Part shown: positions 14,667-22,838 of the stretch, in pieces
Numbering within the stretch: position 1 is the stretch's first letter
Layout of the letters: the number at the start of each line of letters is the position of its first letter
NCBI GenBank assembly: GCA_003208695.1
Contig: QCVY01000002.1
Location: 1 to 33,411 of the forward strand
Direction: 5' to 3'
Origin: Prochlorococcus sp. AG-686-P16
Lineage (GTDB): Bacteria > Cyanobacteriota > Cyanobacteriia > PCC-6307 > Cyanobiaceae
DNA length: 33,411 bases
Made by a program: the position numbers and the translations under genes
The notes under the pieces: model-generated
Databases searched by the model: none
Told to the model about the DNA's origin: nothing
Seen by the model: only the letters and a program-made list of their open reading frames with translations

Positions 14667-15878
14667 ATGATTTTAAATACAAATAGTATTCTCTTGTATT
14701 TAGGTTTTTTATCTTTTGTTCTAATATTATTTTCATTCTTTTATGAAATATATATTTTTAATAAGGCACCTTTTTTAAAAGATTCTCTTTATTCAAAGCC
14801 AATTAATGAGAGCCTATCAATTTTAATACCGGCTTATAATGAGGAAATAAATATAGTCAACTGTCTAAAAGCATTAAGTGAAATAAAAAAACCGTGCCAA
14901 ACTTTTAAAATTTTAGTTGTTGATGACTCAAGTACTGATAATACTTATAATGAAGCTATAAAATGTAAAGATAAATATTTTCAAAAAAATGATGATATAG
15001 AAATTATTTCTTCTGGGGATAGACCAATTAACAAAAATTGGGTTGGCAAAAATTGGGCTTGCTATAAAGGATCAAAACAATTAAGCACTGATTGGATTTT
15101 ATTTATAGATGCAGATGTCATAATTGGTAAAAATTGTATTTTCAATGCATTATTAAAATCTTGTGCAGAAGACATTGATTTATTATCTTTGGCTCCAAAA
15201 ATAAATTGTAATTGCTTAGCAGAATGGATGGTCCAACCAATAATGACTAGTCTTCTTATGCTAGGTTTCCCAATTTCTAAAACTAATGATTCATCAAATA
15301 AAGATTCTTTTGCCGCAGGTCCTTTTATGCTATTTAAAAAAAAATCCTATGATCTAATTGGCGGACATCTTGAAACATATAATGAAGTCGTTGAAGATTT
15401 AGCATTAGCCGAAAAAATAAAATCAAATAATTTAAAATTAAATTTTTCTATAGCAATTAATGATATCTCTCTTAATATGTACAGTAACTTAAATTCATTG
15501 ATTGAAGGTTGGAGTAAAAACTGGTTCTTAGGTCTTGAGAAAAACATTTTAAAATCACTATCGGCATCAATATTTGTATTTTTCTTGTATTCATTTCCTT
15601 TAATTTTATTTCTGATATCACTAATACAAATTAATTTTACAGATATTACAAAAATATACTTTCTAACTTTTCTAATTTCTTTTATATCTATTATTAGTTA
15701 TGGAATAAAAAGGCTAATATTTAAGAATAAATTTAATATCCCTAACAATTACTGGTACCTCAATAGCATAGGAGGATTTATTGTAATTTATATTAGTTTT
15801 TTGTCTATTTATCGAACAGTTACGGGCAATGGATGGACTTGGAAGGGTAGAAAATTACATAAGAAATTCGATTTATAA
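14667..15878 (+). CDS. Membrane-associated family 2 glycosyltransferase
   Basis: 403 residues. An N-terminal membrane helix (about 7-30), a GT-A domain and two or three C-terminal helices (about 295-385). GT2 motifs: LSILIPAYNEEINIV, the nucleotide-sugar VVDDSSTDNT, the metal-binding DAD (FIDADVIIG), and an acceptor/catalytic region GGHLETYNEVVEDLALAEKI with the ED pair, followed by GWSKNWF in place of a QxxRW. The layout with NKNWVGKNWACYKG resembles the HpnB/CruG-type glycosyltransferases acting on isoprenoid lipids such as hopanoids or carotenoids; the acceptor here is unknown. The ATG is preceded by AGGCAGGAA. Confidence 0.88.
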   Translation: MILNTNSILLYLGFLSFVLILFSFFYEIYIFNKAPFLKDSLYSKPINESLSILIPAYNEEINIVNCLKALSEIKKPCQTFKILVVDDSSTDNTYNEAIKCKDKYFQKNDDIEIISSGDRPINKNWVGKNWACYKGSKQLSTDWILFIDADVIIGKNCIFNALLKSCAEDIDLLSLAPKINCNCLAEWMVQPIMTSLLMLGFPISKTNDSSNKDSFAAGPFMLFKKKSYDLIGGHLETYNEVVEDLALAEKIKSNNLKLNFSIAINDISLNMYSNLNSLIEGWSKNWFLGLEKNILKSLSASIFVFFLYSFPLILFLISLIQINFTDITKIYFLTFLISFISIISYGIKRLIFKNKFNIPNNYWYLNSIGGFIVIYISFLSIYRTVTGNGWTWKGRKLHKKFDL

Positions 15879-15883
15879 AAGTT

Positions 15884-16072
15884 TTAACTTTCTTCAGTTT
15901 CATAAAGTAAAATACTTTCAATTATCATCCGATCACCATCTGTTAATTTATAATTTTCTATTTTCCATTTTGTAAACTTTATACAATCCTCAAGAGATGG
16001 ATTTTCATTTCTACATTTTCGCCACTCTCTAATCCAATCTGCTAAAGCATATGTAATTTTTGTTGTAAGCAT
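15884..16072 (-). CDS. Small helical hypothetical protein
   Basis: 62 residues, MLTTKITYALADWIREWRKC and SLEDCIKFTKWKIENYKL, two Cys, soluble. It converges with the glycosyltransferase (5 bases between stops) and diverges from the recombinase. It lies at the likely left edge of the mobile element, probably as host sequence. No family recognised. Confidence 0.6.
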   Translation of the reverse strand: MLTTKITYALADWIREWRKCRNENPSLEDCIKFTKWKIENYKLTDGDRMIIESILLYETEES

Positions 16073-16146
16073 TTTTTACCAATCTGGATAAATTATATCT
16101 TGCTCTAATTAACCCCTTTTGTCATAAGTAGAAACCCGTGCCATAC

Positions 16147-16159
16147 TGCTTTCAAAGCA
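16147..16159. promoter_or_regulatory. Palindrome upstream of the recombinase
   Basis: TGCTTTCAAAGCA is a perfect 13-base palindrome ending 10 bases before the recombinase ATG. It could be an operator for autoregulation or part of the attachment site, since serine-recombinase att sites usually lie beside the int gene. Confidence 0.4.
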
Positions 16160-16169
16160 ATAGATAAAA

Positions 16170-18080
16170 ATGGCTGAAGCAACTCAAAAAGCTTCTATTA
16201 CAAAGGGTAAAGAGTCAGAGATAACTACTAAATATTCTATCTCATATATTCGTGTGAGTACGAAAAAACAAACCAAAGCCGAAGCATCAGGTATAGAAAG
16301 ACAGGAGGAAGAATATCAAAGATGGCTATATGAGCATCCAGAATATAAAAATTTAGATGGAGTTGAATTTATAGATTTAGGAGTTTCTGGTAGAGGTAAA
16401 AATAGCGAAAAAGGTGCATTGAGTGTTTTTATTAAAGAAGCTGAAAAGGGTAATTTACCTCCTCATACTTGTTTGGTTTGTAGTGATATGAGCAGACTTA
16501 CAAGAGAGCAGCCATATGAAGGTTTTACACTCTTAAAAAAAATATGGGATTTAGGGCATACATTTGCTTTCACTGAAGGTAGATGGAGAGGGGATGTTAT
16601 TACAGGAAGAGAAAGAGGAATGTTTGGTCTAGTTGAAATAGCTATAGATACAGCTTCTACGGAATGGGAAAGAAAAAGAGATAGGGCTAATGGCTACCAA
16701 AATAAAATTGCAAAGATGTTGGAGAAGAGAGATTTATCTTTTTTTAAATCTAGAGTAGAAGGAACAAAAATATCTATGTATCCTTTTTGGCTTGGATTTG
16801 ATGAAAAAATTAATGAATTTTATGTAATTGAAAAATGGGGGAAATTAGTTAAAAGAATATGTGATATGGCTCTTAATATGGGATCTAAAAAAATTGCATG
16901 GATATTAAAGCAAGAAGGGATTAAAAATGTACGTGGTAGATTTTTCGCGCCAAATACAATTAGACAAACAATATTGGATCATAGAGGTTTATTAGGAGAA
17001 AAAATTCATAACGGTATTACTTATAAAGGAATATATCCCCCAATAATTACCCCTGAGCTATTTGATTTAATACACTCTGCTAAAGAGAGTAGAAAACTAG
17101 ATTATAAAAATGGCCCTAAAAGTAAAATGGTAAACCTTTTTCAAGGATTAATATTTTGTGCTGAATGTGGAGGTTTAATGCAAGTTGCTAAAAAAACAAC
17201 ATTTAAATGTAAAAAAGCTAATGAAAAGAATGGAGAAAAAATAGAGATTGAATATGAAAATATTTATTGCGATAGAGCCAAAACCAAAAAAACTTGTAAG
17301 GCAACTAACTCAGCTCCTTATATTCAAAAACATAGAGATATTGATAATGAATTATTAATTCTTGAAAAAATATCAAAATTTAGATGGGAAGAATTTTTTA
17401 CAGATGAAAAGCACGATAGTGAATTAAATGCAAAAGTAGAGAAAAGGCAAAGATTATTGCATGACAGAAATAAAGTAGAAAAGATATTAGATAATCTTAA
17501 AAGATCAAATATTGAATATTTAAAACAAGGAAGAGTGGTGCCTATTGACCTTGATAAGTTACAGATAGAAGAACAGGAAAAGTATGATGAATTAAATAAA
17601 AAATACAATAAAGCAAAGCTAGATATTCAAAATTTAAAAAGGAAAAAAACAGGGAAAGAATTTAAAAAAGATATTCAAGAAAGAGTTCAGAATTTTATTA
17701 AAAAAGAAAGATTTATTCCTAAGAAAAGAGAAGAGTTTAATATTTGGCTTAAAGAAATAGGATTAGTAGTTACAGCAGATATTGAGATTACTGGAAGAAA
17801 TCCAAGAAAGAGTGCTAACAAGAATTATTACTTTGATACTGGTGTTGGAATGTTTGATTTCTTTACTAGAGAATTTAAAGGATTAAATCAAGTTGAGGAC
17901 GCTGCTAATGCTTTTGGAATGGATATTAAACAAGTTAGAAAAGAAGAAGCTATAAGAGAACAAATTTATAAAGAGCAAAGTTTAAAAGCTGGAAGAGATT
18001 TAAGATTTCATAAGCCTAAAAAAGAATTCAAAAAAATAACTGAAGAAGAATTTAGTAAACGAATTGAGGCAAAATTATGA
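16170..18080 (+). CDS. Large serine recombinase (site-specific integrase)
   Basis: 636 residues. The N-terminal resolvase/invertase domain carries the catalytic Ser in SYIRVSTKKQ (Ser about 30, Arg 28) and the active-site arginines of CSDMSRLTREQ. It is followed by a Recombinase DNA-binding domain (about 210-330, with MGSKKIAWILKQEG, NTIRQTILDHR, GLLGEKIHNG), a zinc ribbon (GLIFCAECGGLMQ...CDRAKTKKTC) and a long coiled-coil region (about 415-500). The architecture is that of phage-type integrases that join attP and attB without accessory factors. The ATG has no clear Shine-Dalgarno. Its TGA overlaps the ligase ATG (ATGA), so the two are translationally coupled. The N-terminal leader of about 20 residues before the domain is unusual but seems in frame and intact. 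Confidence 0.95.
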   Translation: MAEATQKASITKGKESEITTKYSISYIRVSTKKQTKAEASGIERQEEEYQRWLYEHPEYKNLDGVEFIDLGVSGRGKNSEKGALSVFIKEAEKGNLPPHTCLVCSDMSRLTREQPYEGFTLLKKIWDLGHTFAFTEGRWRGDVITGRERGMFGLVEIAIDTASTEWERKRDRANGYQNKIAKMLEKRDLSFFKSRVEGTKISMYPFWLGFDEKINEFYVIEKWGKLVKRICDMALNMGSKKIAWILKQEGIKNVRGRFFAPNTIRQTILDHRGLLGEKIHNGITYKGIYPPIITPELFDLIHSAKESRKLDYKNGPKSKMVNLFQGLIFCAECGGLMQVAKKTTFKCKKANEKNGEKIEIEYENIYCDRAKTKKTCKATNSAPYIQKHRDIDNELLILEKISKFRWEEFFTDEKHDSELNAKVEKRQRLLHDRNKVEKILDNLKRSNIEYLKQGRVVPIDLDKLQIEEQEKYDELNKKYNKAKLDIQNLKRKKTGKEFKKDIQERVQNFIKKERFIPKKREEFNIWLKEIGLVVTADIEITGRNPRKSANKNYYFDTGVGMFDFFTREFKGLNQVEDAANAFGMDIKQVRKEEAIREQIYKEQSLKAGRDLRFHKPKKEFKKITEEEFSKRIEAKL

Positions 18081-18829
18081 GCACTTACCTAGAAGAACGA
18101 ATTAAATACTATGACGAGGAATATCGTGCGGGGAGGGCTTTGATTTCTGATAAACAGTTCGACCAATTAGAAAAGAATCTTCTAAGGATTGCCCCTAAAT
18201 GCGATTACTTTAATAAGCAAAATAATTTAATTTTACCTTCATAAGCTAAAGACAATATCCAAGAATTTTTAGACGGCATTTTATCTGATACTCGATTATT
18301 AATAGAACCTAAGATCGATGGAGTTGCTATTGCGATCAAATATATAGATGGCAAATTGGAAAAAGCTATAAGTAGGAAGGGACATGATGTCACAGAAAAA
18401 ATCAAAACAATTAAAAGTATCCCCAGAGAAATCAGTATTAGATCAAATTTTGTGGTTCGTGGAGAATTATTTGCCAAAGAAGAAGAGCCCGCAACTAGCC
18501 AAAGAATCGCAAGTGGGTATCTCAGGAGCAAAAGCTACGAACCTAACCAAAAAATCACGTTCGCAGCCTTCCAGATCATCAACGGCAACTGCAACCAATA
18601 CGAAAGTCTCAATTACCTTAGGAAATTGGGCTTCTCCGTACTTGAAAGTTATCAAGCAAATCGGACTTCTCAAATAGAAACTTATAGGCAAGCATGGAGG
18701 TCTAAAAAACTCTTTGCTGATATTCCTACTGATGGAATAGTTATAAAAATAAATTCTAGAAAATTACAATTATTAAGAGAAAAATCTTATAGTTGCTATC
18801 CTTTTTGGCAGATGGCTATAAAGTATTAG
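18077..18829 (+). pseudogene. NAD+-type DNA ligase adenylation domain, interrupted by one stop codon
   Basis: Read through, the frame gives about 250 residues: a short N-terminal helical part (TYLEERIKYYDEEYRAG, the NAD+-binding Ia-like region), motif I EPKIDG with the nucleotidyl-transfer Lys (codon 79), motif III VVRGELF, motif IV IPTDGIVIKIN, and a terminal motif V-like FWQMAIKY. The OB-fold, zinc finger, HhH and BRCT domains are absent, as in some minimal viral ligases. TAA at 18242-18244 (codon 56) lies before motif I, and no standard start follows upstream of the Lys, so the product should be inactive unless read through. The start overlaps the recombinase stop (ATGA). Confidence 0.82.
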
Positions 18830-18849
18830 AAAATAAATTATTTAGAGTT

Positions 18850-19332
18850 ATGGCGGAAGAAACAAAGAAAGACGAAAAGATAAAAGACACCAGAATGTTT
18901 TATAAAAAGAAAAGGTATATTATCCCAGTTGTTTTAACTGCTTTAGCTGCACTAGGTTCGATATGGACTCACAATAATATTTATCAACTTGTAGATGAAT
19001 GTAATGATGGTTCGATGAAAGCATGTAAGGAGATAGAAAATGATTATGACTATACTCTTGATGATGAGGACGTACAATCTCGATTAACCAATCCATACTT
19101 AGTAGATAAAATAAACAAATTGAATGAAAAGCTAAACGAAGAGAATAGGAGGTATTCAGCTATGGGACGTTGCAAAAGGTATCTAAAAGCAAATATGAAA
19201 GATCCAGATAGTTTTAAATTAATTAATAGTGCAAGTGCTCAATTCAATACTGGAATTATTCAATACTCTGCTACTAATAGTTTTGGTGGCAGAGTACAAG
19301 ATTCATATAAATGTTTTGAGCCAAAGTATTAG
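18850..19332 (+). CDS. Membrane-anchored protein with YLK-DPDS domain
   Basis: 160 residues from ATG 18850 (MAEETKKDEK); the frame extends upstream only over the ligase. One membrane helix (about residues 22-39) follows a basic N terminus. The C-terminal part has CKRYLKANMKDPDSFKLI followed by a beta-rich NSFGGRVQDSYKCF, a pattern I recall from small periplasmic or phage-associated domains that carry a K-DPDS-F motif and an NxFGG strand. Function unknown. It follows the ligase by 20 bases and precedes 19336 by three, consistent with one transcript from the recombinase. Confidence 0.72.
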   Translation: MAEETKKDEKIKDTRMFYKKKRYIIPVVLTALAALGSIWTHNNIYQLVDECNDGSMKACKEIENDYDYTLDDEDVQSRLTNPYLVDKINKLNEKLNEENRRYSAMGRCKRYLKANMKDPDSFKLINSASAQFNTGIIQYSATNSFGGRVQDSYKCFEPKY

Positions 19333-19335
19333 TGG

Positions 19336-19710
19336 ATGAATAACGATCTTAAAAAAGGTTTTTTTAATGGCGTAGGCGGTTTCTTAGGCGTAATTATTAT
19401 TCCTTTAATTGGTTTAGGGATATGGAAAGTCTCTCCTTTAGCAAAGTCTTTATTTATAGGAATATTTGACCCTGAATTAAAAGAGTTTAGGCAATGTGAG
19501 AATAAAGCTTATAAAGATTGGTTGGTAACTCTTATAAGTTCAGATTATAAAAAATTTGAAAGAATACAAAAAATTCTGAAAGAAAATCCCAAAAGTGATA
19601 AAGCAAAATTAGAGAAACTTTTTAAAGATATGTACTTCGTTATATACAGACAGGGAATATGTGGAATGAATAGAACTGAAAAGAAAAGTTATGGTGTACA
19701 AGGTTATTAA
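19336..19710 (+). CDS. Small membrane protein, unknown function
   Basis: 124 residues. One long hydrophobic segment (about residues 11-45, glycine-rich at GVGGFLGVIIIPLIGLGIW) is followed by a charged helical domain with two or three Cys (QCENKAYKDW, RQGICGMN). It starts 3 bases after the preceding gene's stop; SD-like sequence is absent, suggesting coupling. Its stop codon is followed at once by the cassette repeat. Confidence 0.65.
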   Translation: MNNDLKKGFFNGVGGFLGVIIIPLIGLGIWKVSPLAKSLFIGIFDPELKEFRQCENKAYKDWLVTLISSDYKKFERIQKILKENPKSDKAKLEKLFKDMYFVIYRQGICGMNRTEKKSYGVQGY

Positions 19711-19791
19711 ATGAAACGCTTAATACTTGCACCGTTAAAAGTTAGTAATTGACAGTCGATCTAAAATAAGGGGCAATTAGCAAATTAATAA
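19708..19791 (+). repeat. Cassette-type intergenic repeat, copy 4
   Basis: Runs from the TAA stop: ATGAAACGCTTAATACTTGC, ACC, a short linker, TTAGTAATTGACAGTCGATC, then TAAAATAAGGGGCAATTAGC. The 3' half of the hairpin (CTCC) is lost here, so it should not terminate. The next ATG is at 19792. Confidence 0.85.
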
Positions 19792-20367
19792 ATGGAATAT
19801 ACAAAAGAACAAATTATTTATATACAGGAAAATAAACCAGAATTTGTATTAAAAGAAGTCCCTTCACTTGATTTTGTCGTAGTTGAATTTCTTAAAAAAT
19901 ATGAGGTTTTTGTAAAGCCTATGACTTCAGGTTCAAGAAATGTTGGAGAAGATGTTGCCTCTGGAGTATTAACTGGATTAGCTGGCCCAGATGTTGGATT
20001 AGATGCTTACGGAGTGAGTGGTCAAAAGAAACAAACTGCAGTTCAAGAATGGACACAATGGAAACAATGGACATTAAATCATAAAGATTTTGAAGATTTT
20101 AGAGCAAAGAAAATAGATGAACCCAAGGCTTTAAATATGAAGGTTTTAGAGAAATTAAAAGATCCAATGGTGCAAAAAGAGTTAGAGCCATTAATGGAAG
20201 CCTTTGGTAAAAAAGATAAAGCAGCAAAGAAAGGAATTATTATTGGTTTAATATTATTTTTTGGAATTTTTGGTGGTTTAAATATCTACTTCTTATTAGA
20301 AGATAATCAAATTTTTAAAAATAATAATAGGTCTAGTTATGTCCCTAGAAACTTAGATATTAAATAA
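19792..20367 (+). CDS. Cargo protein with C-terminal membrane helix
   Basis: 191 residues. The soluble N-terminal region contains a glycine-rich patch (SGSRNVGEDVASGVLTGLAG, PDVGLDAYGVSG), a WTQWKQWTLNHKDFEDF helix and a lysine-rich segment before one membrane helix (about residues 145-163) and a short C-terminal tail. Its topology suggests a tail-region membrane anchor. No family recognised. It is flanked on both sides by cassette repeats. Confidence 0.7.
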   Translation: MEYTKEQIIYIQENKPEFVLKEVPSLDFVVVEFLKKYEVFVKPMTSGSRNVGEDVASGVLTGLAGPDVGLDAYGVSGQKKQTAVQEWTQWKQWTLNHKDFEDFRAKKIDEPKALNMKVLEKLKDPMVQKELEPLMEAFGKKDKAAKKGIIIGLILFFGIFGGLNIYFLLEDNQIFKNNNRSSYVPRNLDIK

Positions 20368-20430
20368 AACGCTTACTACTTGCACAGCTTGTTGATAGCT
20401 GCTCTAAATAAGAAATAAATAAATTAGCTT
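20365..20430 (+). repeat. Cassette-type intergenic repeat, copy 5 (degenerate second half)
   Basis: Begins with the stop codon: TAAAACGCTTACTACTTGCA followed by CAGC. Then TTGATAGCTGCTCTAAATAA, a diverged form of TTGACAGTCGATCTAAAATAAG, and TTAGCTT directly before ATG 20431. The first half is the consensus form. Confidence 0.75.
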
Positions 20431-20802
20431 ATGTCAATACAATTTATTGAAGAGTTTGATAATGCATCAAAAAAAACCGCCCCTGGTTCAAAAGGAATAG
20501 CCATTTTAAATATTTTGATTGTTATTAGTTCCATAATTGCCATACCTTTCACTTGGGGATTTAGCCTTTTTAGTTTATTCGCAGTTCCTATTTATTCAGC
20601 ATTACAATCAATTGCTAATGAAACATATAGAACAAGATTATTTACTGAAATTCAAACTCAGATTATTGCTGAAAAAGAAGGATTATTTAAAAAACCTCGT
20701 ATGAGGAGAATAGCTCGCTCAGCTCCAATTTATGAAGAAGAACTGATAGACGAAACTGACGATATTGATGAAGAAAATTTAGATGATGATATTGATAAAT
20801 AA
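20431..20802 (+). CDS. Small membrane protein with acidic tail
   Basis: 123 residues. A long hydrophobic stretch (about residues 24-55) could form two tight membrane helices. It is followed by a charged domain and a very acidic C terminus (YEEELIDETDDIDEENLDDD). No family recognised. The next repeat begins at its stop codon. Confidence 0.65.
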   Translation: MSIQFIEEFDNASKKTAPGSKGIAILNILIVISSIIAIPFTWGFSLFSLFAVPIYSALQSIANETYRTRLFTEIQTQIIAEKEGLFKKPRMRRIARSAPIYEEELIDETDDIDEENLDDDIDK

Positions 20803-20854
20803 AACCCTTACTAATTGCACAGCTTTATTATTGTCAGATCGCTATTAAGTATTA
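20800..20854 (+). repeat. Cassette-type intergenic repeat, copy 6 (degenerate second half)
   Basis: TAAAACCCTTACTAATTGCA then CAGC. It is followed by TTGTCAGATCGCTATTAAG, a rearranged or diverged form of the TTGACAGTCGATCT block, directly upstream of ATG 20855. Confidence 0.7.
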
Positions 20855-21004
20855 ATGGAACTTGAGAAAGGAGAAATAATTGAAATTCCAGTAGAAAATC
20901 CTACTAATTTCACAAATCCAAATCAACCAGACATTGAGATTATTGTTTTAAGTTTTACTGTAGTTTTATTAATATTGGCTATCTATATTAAAAATCGGCA
21001 TTAA
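20855..21004 (+). CDS. Small one-helix membrane protein
   Basis: 49 residues, MELEKGEIIEIPVENPTNFT then a membrane helix (about residues 28-45) and a short basic end. The acidic N terminus and single helix give a type of small membrane protein. It is preceded by cassette repeat copy 6 and followed 70 bases later by a terminator. No family recognised. Confidence 0.5.
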   Translation: MELEKGEIIEIPVENPTNFTNPNQPDIEIIVLSFTVVLLILAIYIKNRH

Positions 21005-21073
21005 TACCGATATACAGAAAAAAATAATCATAGTAATTTCATCTTGATCTAACGGATCTAAGCTAAAAATTCT

Positions 21074-21115
21074 GAGATTGTTTCCATTTAAAGGCTGGAT
21101 TACAATCTCTTTTTT
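21074..21115 (+). terminator. Rho-independent terminator
   Basis: Stem GAGATTGT (21074-21081) with ACAATCTC (21102-21109), loop of 20 bases, then six T. It probably ends the transcript of the cargo genes up to 21004. Confidence 0.7.
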
Positions 21116-21280
21116 AATGTAGAGAGCTAGGACTGTTTGCATGACAGTACACCTATTAATTAATGAGACTAGCCAACCTATTTACCGTACTTTTCACGTC
21201 TTAGGTTAAGACTAGATTTTCAAAAACAACCAATATTTTGTCCAATATTTTCTAACATTATGTCCAAGACGTATGAGACC
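21116..21280. other. Gene-free stretch before repeat copy 7
   Basis: No convincing ORF. The stretch between the terminator and the repeat contains CCAATATTTTGTCCAATATT, a short direct repeat (CCAATATTTT twice), and it probably holds a promoter for the barrel protein at 21351. Together with 21005-21073 it is the largest spacer in the cargo region. Confidence 0.4.
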
Positions 21281-21340
21281 CGCTAATAGTTAGTAATTGA
21301 CAGTCGATCTACAATAAGGGGCAATTAGCTCCCTTTTTTT
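21281..21340 (+). repeat. Cassette-type intergenic repeat, copy 7
   Basis: CCGCTAATAGTTAGTAATTG, then ACAGTCGATCTACAATAAGG and GGCAATTAGCTCC followed by seven T. The hairpin GGGGC/GCTCC (one G-T pair) and T-run are intact. The next gene starts 11 bases after the T-run. The first half is shortened relative to copies 4 and 5. Confidence 0.85.
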
Positions 21341-21350
21341 ATCTTGCTAT

Positions 21351-22379
21351 ATGTATGAGTATTTTTTAAAAATCATAATTATATTTTCTGTTATTTCTCC
21401 TCTTAAAATTTATGCTTCAACCGATGATAAGAAAGTAGTTATTACCCTCACAAATGGGGATATATTGAATGGAACTTTAATTGAAAGTAAAAGTAACAAT
21501 GATGTAAAAACATTAGATCATCCACAATTAGGAGAGCTTACTATTAGTGAATCAATAATCGAAAGTTTTAAGTTAGATGGAAAAGCTACTGAAGATAAAA
21601 CTAATAGCATCGCTGATACAAATACTGCCACTTTTTCAATTTCTAAAAATAATATTTCAGAAGTAAAAATTAATGATGAAATTTCGAAATGGAGTGGATC
21701 AATAAGTATCGGTTTAGATAAGGATATTGAATATGAAGATTTTTTTAAAAGAACATTAGGTTTAGATTTAAGTATTGATTTAACTAATGAAAAAAGTATC
21801 TATACAAATACCATTTCATTTGATTGGACAAAAGATGAATCTCAATATGAAATTGGAGGATCATACTACGTGAGTGATTCTCTTGAAATTGATCAAAAAA
21901 CAAGTATGGATACAAGTAACAGAAATATGGAAATATATTTTTCTAATAATTATGACTATAACTCGGATGCGTCCTATGGTAAAAATTCATTAATTTCATC
22001 TATTGGTTTAACCAAAGGATTTTTTGCCTCAGATGATACTTCTTTATCAATCTCTGCTGGACCTGCTATACATTTTGTTTATGGAGGTAATGAATGCGAT
22101 ATAACTACTGACTGTGGTGAAACTTATCTATCAAGTGTTTTTAGCATTAATTTTTCAAATAAACTAAGTAAAAAATTTGAATTAGAAATCAATAATATTT
22201 TTACTTCAAGTTACGCAAGTACTGCTATTTATGGAAATGAATTATCAACTACCTTAACTTTTAGACCAAGTGATAGTTCTGGTTTTAATACTTCTTTTGA
22301 ATATCAAAATGATTATAAAGAGTTTAGTAACCCAAAATTTGAAGATAAATATTCTTTAAATGTAGGTTATGATTTTTGA
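21351..22379 (+). CDS. DUF481-like outer-membrane beta-barrel protein
   Basis: 342 residues. Signal peptide (residues 1-22, ending IYA) then a small N-terminal domain with VVITLTNGDILNGTLIESKS and LGELTISESII, the typical start of DUF481 proteins, in which a barrel domain follows. About 110-342 shows alternating polar/aromatic strands (LSIDLTNEKSIYTNTISFDW, GSYYVSDSLEIDQK and others) ending in a C-terminal aromatic (LNVGYDF), characteristic of an outer-membrane barrel. The function is unclear; relatives are called salt-induced outer membrane proteins. It is the largest cargo gene and would alter the cell surface. Confidence 0.78.
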   Translation: MYEYFLKIIIIFSVISPLKIYASTDDKKVVITLTNGDILNGTLIESKSNNDVKTLDHPQLGELTISESIIESFKLDGKATEDKTNSIADTNTATFSISKNNISEVKINDEISKWSGSISIGLDKDIEYEDFFKRTLGLDLSIDLTNEKSIYTNTISFDWTKDESQYEIGGSYYVSDSLEIDQKTSMDTSNRNMEIYFSNNYDYNSDASYGKNSLISSIGLTKGFFASDDTSLSISAGPAIHFVYGGNECDITTDCGETYLSSVFSINFSNKLSKKFELEINNIFTSSYASTAIYGNELSTTLTFRPSDSSGFNTSFEYQNDYKEFSNPKFEDKYSLNVGYDF

Positions 22380-22400
22380 TTATTTTGATTCCTTATAATA

Positions 22401-22440
22401 TTAAGCTTACTAATTCCACCGATTTAGTTAGTTTTTAATT
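22401..22440 (+). repeat. Degenerate stop-proximal repeat block
   Basis: AGCTTACTAATTCCACCGAT (22404-22423) resembles CGCTTACTACTTGCACAGC and lies 24 bases after the stop of the barrel gene. TTTAGTTAG follows, and the spacer continues with TTTTGCTATATCTAT, like the ATCTTGCTATATG found just before 21351. Confidence 0.45.
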
Positions 22441-22473
22441 ATTTTGCTATATCTATATAAATTATACATTTAA

Positions 22474-22770
22474 ATGAAAATATTATTATTGCTTCCTTTG
22501 TTATTAGGTTTCTCAGTTCCAGTTCTTGCACATAACGAAGCTAATGGAGGTCTAGTACCTCTGCCAGGAATGGGTGGAATGCCAGGAATAGGTGGAACGC
22601 CTAAAAAGGACTGTCCAAGTGGTCCTACATTTAATAATCAGGGGAAAAATCCTCTAACTAAACAAATTGTTGATTATAAAGGAAGAAGATGTTCTTCAGC
22701 TACATGCATAACTGTTCGAAATGGAGATAATTGGAAAGGAGTTTGGAGTTGTTCAGGTAGACCAGAATAA
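22474..22770 (+). CDS. Small secreted Gly/Cys protein
   Basis: 98 residues. A signal peptide (about 1-19, cleavage after VLA) precedes a Gly/Pro-rich linker (GGLVPLPGMGGMPGIGG) and a C-terminal domain with four Cys (DCPSGP, RRCSSATC, WSCSGRP) that could form two disulfides in the periplasm. No family recognised. Extracellular or periplasmic cargo. Confidence 0.7.
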   Translation: MKILLLLPLLLGFSVPVLAHNEANGGLVPLPGMGGMPGIGGTPKKDCPSGPTFNNQGKNPLTKQIVDYKGRRCSSATCITVRNGDNWKGVWSCSGRPE

Positions 22771-22784
22771 TTATCAAAAATTGA

Positions 22785-22838
22785 TTTAGTTGTAGTAGGT
22801 TGTCGATCTACAATAAGGGGCAATTAGCTCCTTTTTTT
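22785..22838 (+). repeat. Cassette-type intergenic repeat, copy 8
   Basis: TTAGTTGTAGTAGGTTGTCG then ATCTACAATAAGGGGCAATT, AGCTCC and seven T. It lies between convergent genes, so its hairpin could serve as a terminator for the secreted protein. The stop codon of the minus-strand lipoprotein gene (22837-22839) overlaps its T-run. Confidence 0.8.

Noticed and set aside
17324..17608. Minus-strand frame inside the recombinase
   Set aside because: Ser/Phe/Asn-rich antisense shadow of the Lys/Glu-rich coiled-coil region.
21074..21115. A further Yfr2-type RNA because GGAAACA occurs on the minus strand
   Set aside because: Only one copy, and its bases are largely part of the terminator stem for the plus-strand transcript.
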